NCBI RefSeq assembly: GCF_040115645.1
Contig: NW_027096018.1
Coordinates: 434,001-498,000 of the forward strand
Length of the DNA stretch: 64,000 nt
Origin: Euwallacea fornicatus
Lineage: Eukaryota; Arthropoda; Insecta; Coleoptera; Curculionidae
Reading direction: 5' to 3'
The position numbers and the translations under genes were made by a program. Position 1 is the first letter of the stretch. Every line of letters starts with the position of its first letter. The notes under the pieces are model-generated. The model ran no database searches. It saw nothing but the letters and a program-made list of their open reading frames with translations, and was not told where the DNA came from. Below are positions 26,326-38,929 of the stretch, piece after piece.

Positions 26326-27495
26326 AACACATCAGAATTGCATCTTGTTGAACTTCCAAGAAAAATAGTACTTTATGTGCTCAAACACACAACTTGTGTG
26401 ACTTTTCAAATTTTGAAGCTCGATAACTTCGGCAAATGTGGACCAAATTTGTTAAACAAAGTGTCAAATTAATCAGCTCGACGAGATCTTTAACATGACA
26501 CAATACATCAGAATTGCATCTTGTTGAACTTCCAAGAAAAATAGTACTTTATGTGCTCAAACACACAACTTGTGTGACTTTTCAAACTTTGAAGCTCGAT
26601 AACTTCGGCAAATGTGGACCAAATTTGTTAAACAGAGTGTCAAATTAATCAGCTCGACGAGATCTTTAACATGACACAACACATGAGCATTGCATCTTGT
26701 TGAACTTCCAAGAAAAATAGTACTTTATGTGCTCAAACACACAACTTTTGTGACTTTTCAAATTTTAAAGCTCGATAACTTCGGCAAATGAGGACCAAAT
26801 TCCTTAAACAAAGTGTCAAATTAATCAGCTCGACGAGATTTTGAAGATGTCACAACACATCAGAATTGCATCTTGTTGAACTTCCAAGAAAAATAGTACT
26901 TTATGTGCTCAAACACACAACTTGTGTGACTTTTCAAATTTTGAAGCTCGATAACTTCGGCAAATGTGGACCAAATTTGTAAAACAAAGTGTCAAATTAA
27001 TCAGCTCGACGAGATTCTGAAGATGTCACAACACATCAGAATTGCATCTTGTTGAACTTCCAAGAAAAATAGTACTTTATGTGCTCAAACACACAACTTG
27101 TGTGACTTTTCAAACTTTGAAGCTCGATAACTTCGGCGAATGTGGACCAAATTTGTTAAACAAAGTGTCAAATTAATCAGCTCGACGAGATCTTTAACAT
27201 GACACAACACATGAGAATTGCATCTTGTTGAACTTCCAAGAAAAATAGTACTTTATGTGCTCAAACACACAACTTGTGTGACTTTTCAAACTTTGAAGCT
27301 CGATAACTTCGGCAAATGTGGACTAAATTTGTTAAACAGAGTGTCAAATTAATCAGCTCGACGAGATTTTGAAGATGTCACAACACATCAGAATTGCATC
27401 TTGTTGAACTTCCAAGAAAAATAGTACTTTATGTGCTCAAACACACAACTTGTGTGACTTTTCAAACTTTGAAGCTCGATAACTTCGGCAAATGT
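26326..27495. repeat. Second copy of the 3,520-bp-spaced block
   Basis: This is the partner of 22,806-23,975 at exactly 3,520 bp, with TTTGTAAAACAAAG at 26,977. Both the 23 and 26 kb copies contain CGGCGAATG followed by GACACAACACATGAGAATTG. The 30 kb copy has CGGCAAATG at that point, so the 23 and 26 kb copies are the closer pair. The sequence between the blocks is ordinary left-domain monomers in a different order, so the 20-monomer unit is only partly preserved. Confidence 0.75.
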
Positions 27496-29390
27496 GGACT
27501 AAATTTGTTAAACAGAGTGTCAAATTAATCAGCTCGACGAGATTTTGAAGATGTCACAACACATCAGAATTGCATCTTGTTGAACTTCCAAGAAAAATAG
27601 TACTTTATGTGCTCAAACACACAACTTGTGTGACTTTTCAAACTTTGAAGCTCGATAACTTCGGCAAATGTGGACTAAATTTGTTAAACAGAGTGTCAAA
27701 TTAATCAGCTCGACGAGATCTTTAACATGACACAACACATCAGAAATGCATCTTGTTGAACTTCTAAGAAAAATAGTACTTTATGTGCTCAAACACACAA
27801 CTTGTGTGACTTTTCAAACTTTGAAGCTCGATAACTTCGGCAAATGTGGACCAAATTTGTTAAACAGAGTGTCAAATTAATCAGCTCGACGAGATCTTTA
27901 ACATGACACAACACATGAGCATTGCATCTTGTTGAACTTCCAAGAAAAATAGTACTTTATGTGCTCAAACACACAACTTTTGTGACTTTTCAAACTTTAA
28001 AGCTCGATAACTTCGGCAAATGAGGACCAAATTCCTTAAACAAAGTGTCAAATTAATCAGCTCGACGAGATTTTGAAGATGTCACAACACATCAGAATTG
28101 CATCTTGTTGAACTTCCAAGAAAAATAGTACTTTATGTGCTCAAACACACAACTTTTGTGACTTTTCAAACTTTGAAGCTCGATAACTTCGGCAAATGAG
28201 GACCAAATTCCTTAAACAAAGTGTCAAATTAATCAGCTCGACGAGATTCTGAAGATGTCACAACACATCAGAATTGCATCTTGTTGAACTTCCAAGAAAA
28301 TTAGTACTTTATGTGCTCAAACACACAACTTGTGTGACTTTTCAAACTTTGAAGCTCGATAACTTCGGCGAATGTGGACCAAATTTGTTAAACAAAGTGT
28401 CAAATTAATCAGCTCGACGAGATCTTTAACATGACACAACACATCAGAATTGCATCTTGTTGAACTTCCAAGAAAAATAGTACTTTATGTGCTCAAACAC
28501 ACAACTTGTGTGACTTTTCAAACTTTGAAGCTCGATAACTTCGGCAAATGTGGACTAAATTTGTTAAACAGAGTGTCAAATTAATCAGCTCGACGAGATC
28601 TTTAACATGACAAAACACATCAGAAATGCATCTTGTTGAACTTCTAAGAAAAATAGTACTTTATGTGCTCAAACACACAACTTGTGTGACTTTTCAAACT
28701 TTGAAGCTCGATAACTTCGGCAAATGTGGACCAAATTTGTTAAACAGAGTGTCAAATTAATCAGCTCGACGAGATCTTTAACATGACACAACACATGAGC
28801 GTTGCATCTTGTTGAACTTCCAAGAAAAATAGTACTTTATGTGCTCAAACACACAACTTTTGTGACTTTTCAAACTTTAAAGCTCGATAACTTCGGCAAA
28901 TGAGGACCAAATTTGTTAAACAAAGTGTCAAATTAATCAGCTCGACGAGATCTTTAACATGACACAACACATCAGAATTGCATCTTGTTGAACTTCCAAG
29001 AAAAATAGTACTTTATGTGCTCAAACACACAACTTGTGTGACTTTTCAAACTTTGAAGCTCGATAACTTCGGAAAATGTGGACTAAATTTGTTAAACAGA
29101 GTGTCAAATTAATCAGCTCGACGAGATCTTTAACATGACACAACACATCAGAAATGCATCTTGTTGAACTTCTAAGAAAAATAGTACTTTATGTGCTCAA
29201 ACACACAACTTTTGTGACTTTTCAAACTTTAAAGCTCGATAACTTCGGCAAATGAGGACCAAATTCCTTAAACAAAGTGTCAAATTAATCAGCTCGACGA
29301 GATTTTGAAGATGTCACAACACATCAGAATTGCATCTTGTTGAACTTCCAAGAAAAATAGTACTTTAAGTGCTCAAACACACAACTTGTG

Positions 29391-30656
29391 TGACTTTTCA
29401 AACTTTAAAGATCGATAACTTCGGCAAATGAGGACCAAATTCCTTAAACAAAGTGTTAAATTAATCAGCTCGACGAGATTTTGAAGATGTCACAACACAT
29501 CAGAATTGCATCTTGTTGAACTTCCAAGAAAAATAGTACTTTATGTGCTCAAACACACAACTTGTGTGACTTTTCAAATTTTGAAGTTCGATAACTTCGG
29601 CAAATGTGGACCAAATTTGTTAAACAGAGTGTCAAATTAATCAGCTCGACGAGATCTTTAACATGACACAACACATCAGAATTGCATCTTGTTGAACTTC
29701 CAAGAAAAATAGTACTTTATGTGCTCAAACACACAACTTTTGTGACTTTTCAAACTTTAAAGCTCGATAACTTCGGCAAATGACGACCAAATCTGTTAAA
29801 CAGAGGGTCAAATTAATCAGCTCGACGAGATTTTGAAGATGTCACAACACATCAGAATTGCATCTTGTTGAACTTCCAAGAAAAATAGTACTTTATGTGC
29901 TCAAACACACAACTTGTGTGACTTTTCAAATTTTGAAGCTCGATAACTTCGGCAAATGTGGACCAAATTTGTTAAACAAAGTGTCAAATTAATCAGCTCG
30001 ACGAGATCTTTAACATGACACAATACATCAGAATTGCATCTTGTTGAACTTCCAAGAAAAATAGTACTTTATGTGCTCAAACACACAACTTGTGTGACTT
30101 TTCAAACTTTGAAGCTCGATAACTTCGGCAAATGTGGACCAAATTTGTTAAACAGAGTGTCAAATTAATCAGCTCGACGAGATCTTTAACATGACACAAC
30201 ACATGAGCATTGCATCTTGTTGAACTTCCAAGAAAAATAGTACTTTATGTGCTCAAACACACAACTTTTGTGACTTTTCAAATTTTAAAGCTCGATAACT
30301 TCGGCAAATGAGGACCAAATTCCTTAAACAAAGTGTCAAATTAATCAGCTCGACGAGATTTTGAAGATGTCACAACACATCAGAATTGCATCTTGTTGAA
30401 CTTCCAAGAAAAATAGTACTTTATGTGCTCAAACACACAACTTGTGTGACTTTTCAAATTTTGAAGCTCGATAACTTCGGCAAATGTGGACCAAATTTGT
30501 AAAACAAAGTGTCAAATTAATCAGCTCGACGAGATTCTGAAGATGTCACAACACATCAGAATTGCATCTTGTTGAACTTCCAAGAAAAATAGTACTTTAT
30601 GTGCTCAAACACACAACTTGTGTGACTTTTCAAACTTTGAAGCTCGATAACTTCGG
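29391..30656. repeat. Displaced copy of the 5.1-6.4 kb block, linked to a 3,520-bp (20-monomer) periodicity
   Basis: This carries the same ordered private variants as 5105-6370. In addition, TTTGTAAAACAAAG falls at 23457, 26977 and 30497, and GAAGTTCG at 26067 and 29587, both at exact 3,520-bp (20-monomer) spacing. So part of this block was also amplified locally in the 22-31 kb interval, and the 6.2 kb copy is the distant relative. The direction of transfer cannot be read from the sequence. Unequal exchange between sister arrays or long-tract conversion would both produce it. Confidence 0.75.
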
Positions 30657-30799
30657 CAAATGTGGACCAAATTTGTTAAACAGAGTGTCAAATTAATCAG
30701 CTCGACGAGATCTTTAACATGACACAACACATGAGAATTGCATCTTGTTGAACTTCCAAGAAAAATAGTACTTTATGTGCTCACACACACAACTTTTGT

Positions 30800-31679
30800 G
30801 ACTTTTCAAACTTTAAAGCTCGATAACTTCGGCAAATGAGGACCAAATTCCTTAAACAAAGTGTCAAATTAATCAGCTCGACGAGATTTTGAAGATGTCA
30901 CAACACATCAGAATTGCATCTTGTTGAACTTCCAAGAAAAATAGTACTTTATGTGCTCACACACACAACTTTTGTGACTTTTCAAACTTTAAAGCTCGAT
31001 AACTTCGGCAAATGAGGACCAAATTCCTTAAACAAAGTGTCAAATTAATCAGCTCGACGAGATTTTGAAGATGTCACAACACATCAGAATTGCATCTTGT
31101 TGAACTTCCAAGAAAAATAGTACTTTATGTGCTCAAACACACAACTTTTGTGACTTTTCAAACTTTAAAGCTCGATAACTTCGGCAAATGAGGACCAAAT
31201 TCCTTAAACAAAGTGTCAAATTAATCAGCTCGACGAGATTTTGAAGATGTCACAACACATCAGAATTGCATCTTGTTGAACTTCCAAGAAAAATAGTACT
31301 TTATGTGCTCACACACACAACTTTTGTGACTTTTCAAACTTTAAAGCTCGATAACTTCGGCAAATGAGGACCAAATTCCTTAAACAAAGTGTCAAATTAA
31401 TCAGCTCGACGAGATTTTGAAGATGTCACAACACATCAGAATTGCATCTTGTTGAACTTCCAAGAAAAATAGTACTTTATGTGCTCACACACACAACTTT
31501 TGTGACTTTTCAAACTTTAAAGCTCGATAACTTCGGCAAATGAGGACCAAATTCCTTAAACAAAGTGTCAAATTAATCAGCTCGACGAGATTTTGAAGAT
31601 GTCACAACACATCAGAATTGCATCTTGTTGAACTTCCAAGAAAAATAGTACTTTATGTGCTCAAACACACAACTTGTGT
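30800..31679. repeat. Run of five near-identical consecutive T3-type monomers
   Basis: Monomers starting at 30800, 30976, 31152, 31328 and 31504 all have the CTTTTGTG junction before them, TTTAAAG, GAGGACCAAATTCC, AACAAAGTG and GATTTTGAAG. Four of the five are preceded by GCTCACACACAC rather than GCTCAAACACAC. Elsewhere in the left domain T3 monomers alternate with T1 and T2. This is the clearest case in the window of single-monomer amplification rather than higher-order amplification. It looks like the youngest local expansion. Confidence 0.8.
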
Positions 31680-34589
31680 GACTTTTCAAACTTTGAAGCT
31701 CGATAACTTCGGCAAATGTGGACTAAATTTGTTAAACAGAGTGTCAAATTAATCAGCTCGACGAGATCTTTAACATGACACAACACATCAGAAATGCATC
31801 TTGTTGAACTTCTAAGAAAAATAGTACTTTATATGCTCAAACACACAACTTGTGTGACTTTTCAAACTTTGAAGCTCGATAACTTCGGCAAATGTGGACC
31901 AAATTTGTTAAACAGAGTGTCAAATTAATCAGCTCGACGAGATCTTTAACATGACACAACACATGAGCATTGCATCTTGTTGAACTTCCAAGAAAAATAG
32001 TACTTTATGTGCTCAAACACACAACTTTTGTGACTTTTCAAATTTTAAAGCTCGATAACTTCGGCAAATGAGGACCAAATTCCTTAAACAAAGTGTCAAA
32101 TTAATCAGCTCGACGAGATTTTGAAGATGTCACAACACATCAGAATTGCATCTTGTTGAACTTCCAAGAAAAATAGTACTTTATGTGCTCAAACACACAA
32201 CTTGTGTGACTTTTCAAACTTTGAAGCTCGATAACTTCGGCAAATGTGGACTACATTTGTTAAACAGAGTGTCAAATTAATCAGCTCGACGAGATCTTTA
32301 ACATGACACAACACATCAGAAATGCATCTTGTTGAACTTCTAAGAAAAATAGTACTTTATGTGCTCAAACACACAACTTGTGTGACTTTTCAAAATTTAA
32401 AGCTCGATAACTTCGGCAAATGAGGACCAAATTCCTTAAACAAAGTGTCAAATTAATCAGCTCGACGAGATCTTTAACATGACATAATACATCAGAATTG
32501 CATCTTGTTGAACTTCCAAGAAAAATAGTACTTTATGTGCTCAAACACACAACTTGTGTGACTTTTCAAACTTTGAAGCTCGATAACTTCGGCAAATGTG
32601 GACTAAATTTGTTAAACAGAGTGTCAAATTAATCAGCTCGACGAGATCTTTAACATGACACAACACATCAGAAATGCATCTTGTTGAACTTCTAAGAAAA
32701 ATAGTACTTTATGTGCTCAAACACACAACTTGTGTGACTTTTCAAACTTTGAAGCTCGATAACTTCGGCAAATGAGGACCAAATCTGTTAAACAGAGGGT
32801 CAAATTAATCAGCTCGACGAGATTTTGAAGATGTCACAACACATCAGAATTGCATCTTGTTGAACTTCCAAGAAAAATAGTACTTTATGTGCTCAAACAC
32901 ACAACTTTTGTGACTTTTCAAACTTTAAAGCTCGATAACTTCGGCAAATGAGGACCAAATTTGTTAAACAAAGTGTCAAATTAATCAGCTCGACGAGATT
33001 CTGAAGATGTCACAACACATCAGAATTGCATCTTGTTGAACTTCCAAGAAAAATAGTACTTTATGTGCTCAAACACACAACTTGTGTGACTTTTCAAACT
33101 TTGAAGCTCGATAACTTCGGCGAATGTGGACCAAATTTGTTAAACAAAGTGTCAAATTAATCAGCTCGACGAGATCTTTAACATGACACGACACATCAGA
33201 ATTGCATCTTGTTGAACTTCCAAGAAAAATAGTACTTTATGTGCTCAAACACACAACTTGTGTGACTTTTCAAACTTTGAAGCTCGATAACTTCGGCAAA
33301 TGTGGACCAAATTTGTTAAGCAGAGTGTCAAATTAATCAGCTCGACGAGATCTTTAACATGACACAACACAGGAGTATTGCATCTTGTTGAACTTCCAAG
33401 AAAAATAGTACTTTATGTGCTCAAACACACAACTTGTGTGACTTTTCAAACTTTGAAGCTCGATAACTTCGGCAAATGAGGACCAAATCTGTTAAACAGA
33501 GGGTCAAATTAATCAGCTCGACGAGATTTTGAAGATGTCACAACACATCAGAATTGCATCTTGTTGAACTTCCAAGAAAAATAGTACTTTATGTGCTCAA
33601 ACACACAACTTGTGTGACTTTTCAAATTTTGAAGCTCGATAACTTCGGCAAATGTGGACCAAATTCCTTAAACAAAGTGTCAAATTAATCAGCTCGACGA
33701 GATTTTGAAGATGTCACAACACATCAGAATTGCATCTTGTTGAACTTCCAAGAAAAATAGTACTTTATGTGCTCACACACACAACTTTTGTGACTTTTCA
33801 AACTTTAAAGCTCGATAACTTCGGCAAATGAGGACCAAATTCCTTAAACAAAGTGTCAAATTAATCAGCTCGACGAGATTTTGAAGATATCACAACACAT
33901 CAGAATTGCATCTTGTTGAACTTCCAAAAAAAATAGTACTTTATGTGCTCAAACACACAACTTGTGTGACTTTTCAAACTTTGAAGCTCGATAACTTCGG
34001 CAAATGAGGACCAAATCTGTTAAACAGAGGGTCAAATTAATCAGCTCGACGAGATTTTGAAGATGTCACAACACATCAGAATTGCATCTTGTTGAACTTC
34101 CAAGAAAAATAGTACTTTATGTGCTCAAACACACAACTTTTGTGACTTTTCAAACTTTAAAGCTCGATAACTTCGGCAAATGAGGACCAAATTCCTTAAA
34201 CAAAGTGTCAAATTAATCAGCTCGACGAGATTTTGAAGATGTCACAACACATCAGAATTGCATCTTGTTGAACTTCCAAGAAAAATAGTACTTTATGTGC
34301 TCAAACACACAACTTGTGTGACTTTTCAAACTTTGAAGCTCGATAACTTCGGCAAATGTGGACTAAATTTGTTAAACAGAGTGTCAAATTAATCAGCTCG
34401 ACGAGATTTTGAAGATGTCACAACACATCAGAATTGCATCTTGTTGAACTTCCAAGAAAAATAGTACTTTATGTGCTCAAACACACAACTTGTGTGACTT
34501 TTCAAACTTTGAAGCTCGATAACTTCGGCAAATGAGGACCAAATTCCTTAAACAAAGTGTCAAATTAATCAGCTCGACGAGATCTTTAA

Positions 34590-36817
34590 CATGACACAAC
34601 ACATCAGAATTGCATCTTGTTGAACTTCCAAGAAAAATAGTACTTTATGTGCTCAAACACACAACTTGTGTGACTTTTCAAACTTTGAAGCTCGATAACT
34701 TCGGCAAATGTGGACTAAATTTGTTAAACAGAGTGTCAAATTAATCAGCTCGACGAGATCTTTAACATGACACAACACATCAGAAATGCATCTTGTTGAA
34801 CTTCTAAGAAAAATAGTACTTTATGTGCTCAAACACACAACTTGTGTGACTTTTCAAACTTTGAAGCTCGATAACTTCGGCAAATGTGGACCAAATTTGT
34901 TAAACAGAGTGTCAAATTAATCAGCTCGACGAGATCTTTAACATGACACAACACATGAGCATTGCATCTTGTTGAACTTCCAAGAAAAATAGTACTTTAT
35001 GTGCTCAAACACACAACTTTTGTGACTTTTCAAACTTTAAAGCTCGATAACTTCGGCAAATGAGGACCAAATTCCTTAAACAAAGTGTCAAATTAATCAG
35101 CTCGACGAGATTTTGAAGATGTCACAACACAACAGAATTGCATCTTGTTGAACTTCCAAGAAAAATAGTACTTTATGTGCTCAAACACACAACTTGTGTG
35201 ACTTTTCAAATTTTGAAACTCGATAACTTCGGCAAATGTGGACCAAATTTGTTAAACAAAGTGTCAAATTAATCAGCTCGACGAGATTCTGAAGATGTCA
35301 CAACACATCAGAATTGCATCTTGTTGAACTTCCAAGAAAAATAGTACTTTATGTGCTCAAACACACAACTTGTGTGACTTTTCAAACTTTGAAGCTCGAT
35401 AACTTCGGCGAATGTGGACCAAATTTGTTAAACAAAGTGTCAAATTAATCAGCTCGACGAGATCTTTAACATGACACAACACATCAGAATTGCATCTTGT
35501 TGAACTTCCAAGAAAAATAGTACTTTATGTGCTCAAACACACAACTTGTGTGACTTTTCAAACTTTGAAGCTCGATAACTTCGGCAAATGTGGACCAAAT
35601 TTGTTAAACAGAGTGTCAAATTAATCAGCTCGACGAGATCTTTAACATGACACAACACATGAGAATTGCATCTTGTTGAACTTCCAAAAAAAATAGTACT
35701 TTATGTGCTCAAACACACAACTTGTGTGACTTTTCAAACTTTGAAGCTCGATAACTTCGGCAAATGAGGACCAAATCTGTTAAACAGAGGGTCAAATTAA
35801 TCAGCTCGACGAGATTTTGAAGATGTCACAACACATCAGAATTGCATCTTGTTGAACTTCCAAGAAAAATAGTACTTTATGTGCTCAAACACACAACTTT
35901 TGTGACTTTTCAAACTTTAAAGCTCGATAACTTCGGCAAATGAGGACCAAATTCCTTAAACAAAGTGTCAAATTAATCAGCTCGACGAGATCTTTAACAT
36001 GACACAACACATCAGAATTGCATCTTGTTGAACTTCCAAGAAAAATAGTACTTTATGTGCTCAAACACACAACTTGTGTGACTTTTCAAACTTTGAAGCT
36101 CGATAACTTCGGCAAATGTGGACTAAATTTGTTAAACAGAGTGTCAAATTAATCAGCTCGACGAGATCTTTAACATGACACAACACATCAGAAATGCATC
36201 TTGTTGAACTTCTAAGAAAAATAGTACTTTATGTGCTCAAACACACAACTTGTGTGACTTTTCAAACTTTGAAGCTCGATAACTTCGGCAAATGTGGACC
36301 AAATTTGTTAAACAGAGTGTCAAATTAATCAGCTCGACGAGATCTTTAACATGACACAACACATGAGCATTGCATCTTGTTGAACTTCCAAGAAAAATAG
36401 TACTTTATGTGCTCAAACACACAACTTTTGTGACTTTTCAAACTTTAAAGCTCGATAACTTCGGCAAATGAGGACCAAATTCCTTAAACAAAGTGTCAAA
36501 TTAATCAGCTCGACGAGATTTTGAAGATGTCACAACACAACAGAATTGCATCTTGTTGAACTTCCAAGAAAAATAGTACTTTATGTGCTCAAACACACAA
36601 CTTGTGTGACTTTTCAAATTTTGAAACTCGATAACTTCGGCAAATGTGGACCAAATTTGTTAAACAAAGTGTCAAATTAATCAGCTCGACGAGATTCTGA
36701 AGATGTCACAACACATCAGAATTGCATCTTGTTGAACTTCCAAGAAAAATAGTACTTTATGTGCTCAAACACACAACTTGTGTGACTTTTCAAACTTTGA
36801 AGCTCGATAACTTCGGC
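34590..36817. repeat. 12-monomer (2,112-bp) tandem duplication, first unit
   Basis: The variant ACACAACAGAATTG occurs at 35,131, 36,539, 37,243 and 38,651. The pairs 35,131/37,243 and 36,539/38,651 are each 2,112 bp apart. Other linked markers agree, for example CATGAGAATTG with CCAAAAAAAATAG near 35,660 and 37,772. The 1,408-bp (8-monomer) spacing inside each unit shows an older internal duplication. The left limit is the GACAC/GTCAC difference near 34,590 and the right limit is CGGCAAATG versus CGGCGAATG. Confidence 0.82.
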
Positions 36818-38929
36818 AAATGTGGACTAAATTTGTTAAACAGAGTGTCAAATTAATCAGCTCGACGAGATCTTTAACATGACACAACACATCAGAAATG
36901 CATCTTGTTGAACTTCTAAGAAAAATAGTACTTTATGTGCTCAAACACACAACTTGTGTGACTTTTCAAACTTTGAAGCTCGATAACTTCGGCAAATGTG
37001 GACCAAATTTGTTAAACAGAGTGTCAAATTAATCAGCTCGACGAGATCTTTAACATGACACAACACATGAGCATTGCATCTTGTTGAACTTCCAAGAAAA
37101 ATAGTACTTTATGTGCTCAAACACACAACTTTTGTGACTTTTCAAACTTTAAAGCTCGATAACTTCGGCAAATGAGGACCAAATTCCTTAAACAAAGTGT
37201 CAAATTAATCAGCTCGACGAGATTTTGAAGATGTCACAACACAACAGAATTGCATCTTGTTGAACTTCCAAGAAAAATAGTACTTTATGTGCTCAAACAC
37301 ACAACTTGTGTGACTTTTCAAATTTTGAAACTCGATAACTTCGGCAAATGTGGACCAAATTTGTTAAACAAAGTGTCAAATTAATCAGCTCGACGAGATT
37401 CTGAAGATGTCACAACACATCAGAATTGCATCTTGTTGAACTTCCAAGAAAAATAGTACTTTATGTGCTCAAACACACAACTTGTGTGACTTTTCAAACT
37501 TTGAAGCTCGATAACTTCGGCGAATGTGGACCAAATTTGTTAAACAAAGTGTCAAATTAATCAGCTCGACGAGATCTTTAACATGACACAACACATCAGA
37601 ATTGCATCTTGTTGAACTTCCAAGAAAAATAGTACTTTATGTGCTCAAACACACAACTTGTGTGACTTTTCAAACTTTGAAGCTCGATAACTTCGGCAAA
37701 TGTGGACCAAATTTGTTAAACAGAGTGTCAAATTAATCAGCTCGACGAGATCTTTAACATGACACAACACATGAGAATTGCATCTTGTTGAACTTCCAAA
37801 AAAAATAGTACTTTATGTGCTCAAACACACAACTTGTGTGACTTTTCAAACTTTGAAGCTCGATAACTTCGGCAAATGAGGACCAAATCTGTTAAACAGA
37901 GGGTCAAATTAATCAGCTCGACGAGATTTTGAAGATGTCACAACACATCAGAATTGCATCTTGTTGAACTTCCAAGAAAAATAGTACTTTATGTGCTCAA
38001 ACACACAACTTTTGTGACTTTTCAAACTTTAAAGCTCGATAACTTCGGCAAATGAGGACCAAATTCCTTAAACAAAGTGTCAAATTAATCAGCTCGACGA
38101 GATCTTTAACATGACACAACACATCAGAATTGCATCTTGTTGAACTTCCAAGAAAAATAGTACTTTATGTGCTCAAACACACAACTTGTGTGACTTTTCA
38201 AACTTTGAAGCTCGATAACTTCGGCAAATGTGGACTAAATTTGTTAAACAGAGTGTCAAATTAATCAGCTCGACGAGATCTTTAACATGACACAACACAT
38301 CAGAAATGCATCTTGTTGAACTTCTAAGAAAAATAGTACTTTATGTGCTCAAACACACAACTTGTGTGACTTTTCAAACTTTGAAGCTCGATAACTTCGG
38401 CAAATGTGGACCAAATTTGTTAAACAGAGTGTCAAATTAATCAGCTCGACGAGATCTTTAACATGACACAACACATGAGCATTGCATCTTGTTGAACTTC
38501 CAAGAAAAATAGTACTTTATGTGCTCAAACACACAACTTTTGTGACTTTTCAAACTTTAAAGCTCGATAACTTCGGCAAATGAGGACCAAATTCCTTAAA
38601 CAAAGTGTCAAATTAATCAGCTCGACGAGATTTTGAAGATGTCACAACACAACAGAATTGCATCTTGTTGAACTTCCAAGAAAAATAGTACTTTATGTGC
38701 TCAAACACACAACTTGTGTGACTTTTCAAATTTTGAAACTCGATAACTTCGGCAAATGTGGACCAAATTTGTTAAACAAAGTGTCAAATTAATCAGCTCG
38801 ACGAGATTCTGAAGATGTCACAACACATCAGAATTGCATCTTGTTGAACTTCCAAGAAAAATAGTACTTTATGTGCTCAAACACACAACTTGTGTGACTT
38901 TTCAAACTTTGAAGCTCGATAACTTCGGC
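36702..38929. repeat. 12-monomer (2,112-bp) tandem duplication, second unit
   Basis: This is the second unit of the 2,112-bp duplication. It overlaps the first by the short stretch that is common to both ends, as expected for a direct tandem copy. It ends at CGGCGAATG near 38,930, where the first unit continues with CGGCAAATGTGGACT. The following 39.3-40.2 kb monomers resemble 33.4-34.1 kb at an offset of 6,160 bp (35 monomers; CCAAAAAAAATAG at 33,921 and 40,081). Confidence 0.82.
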
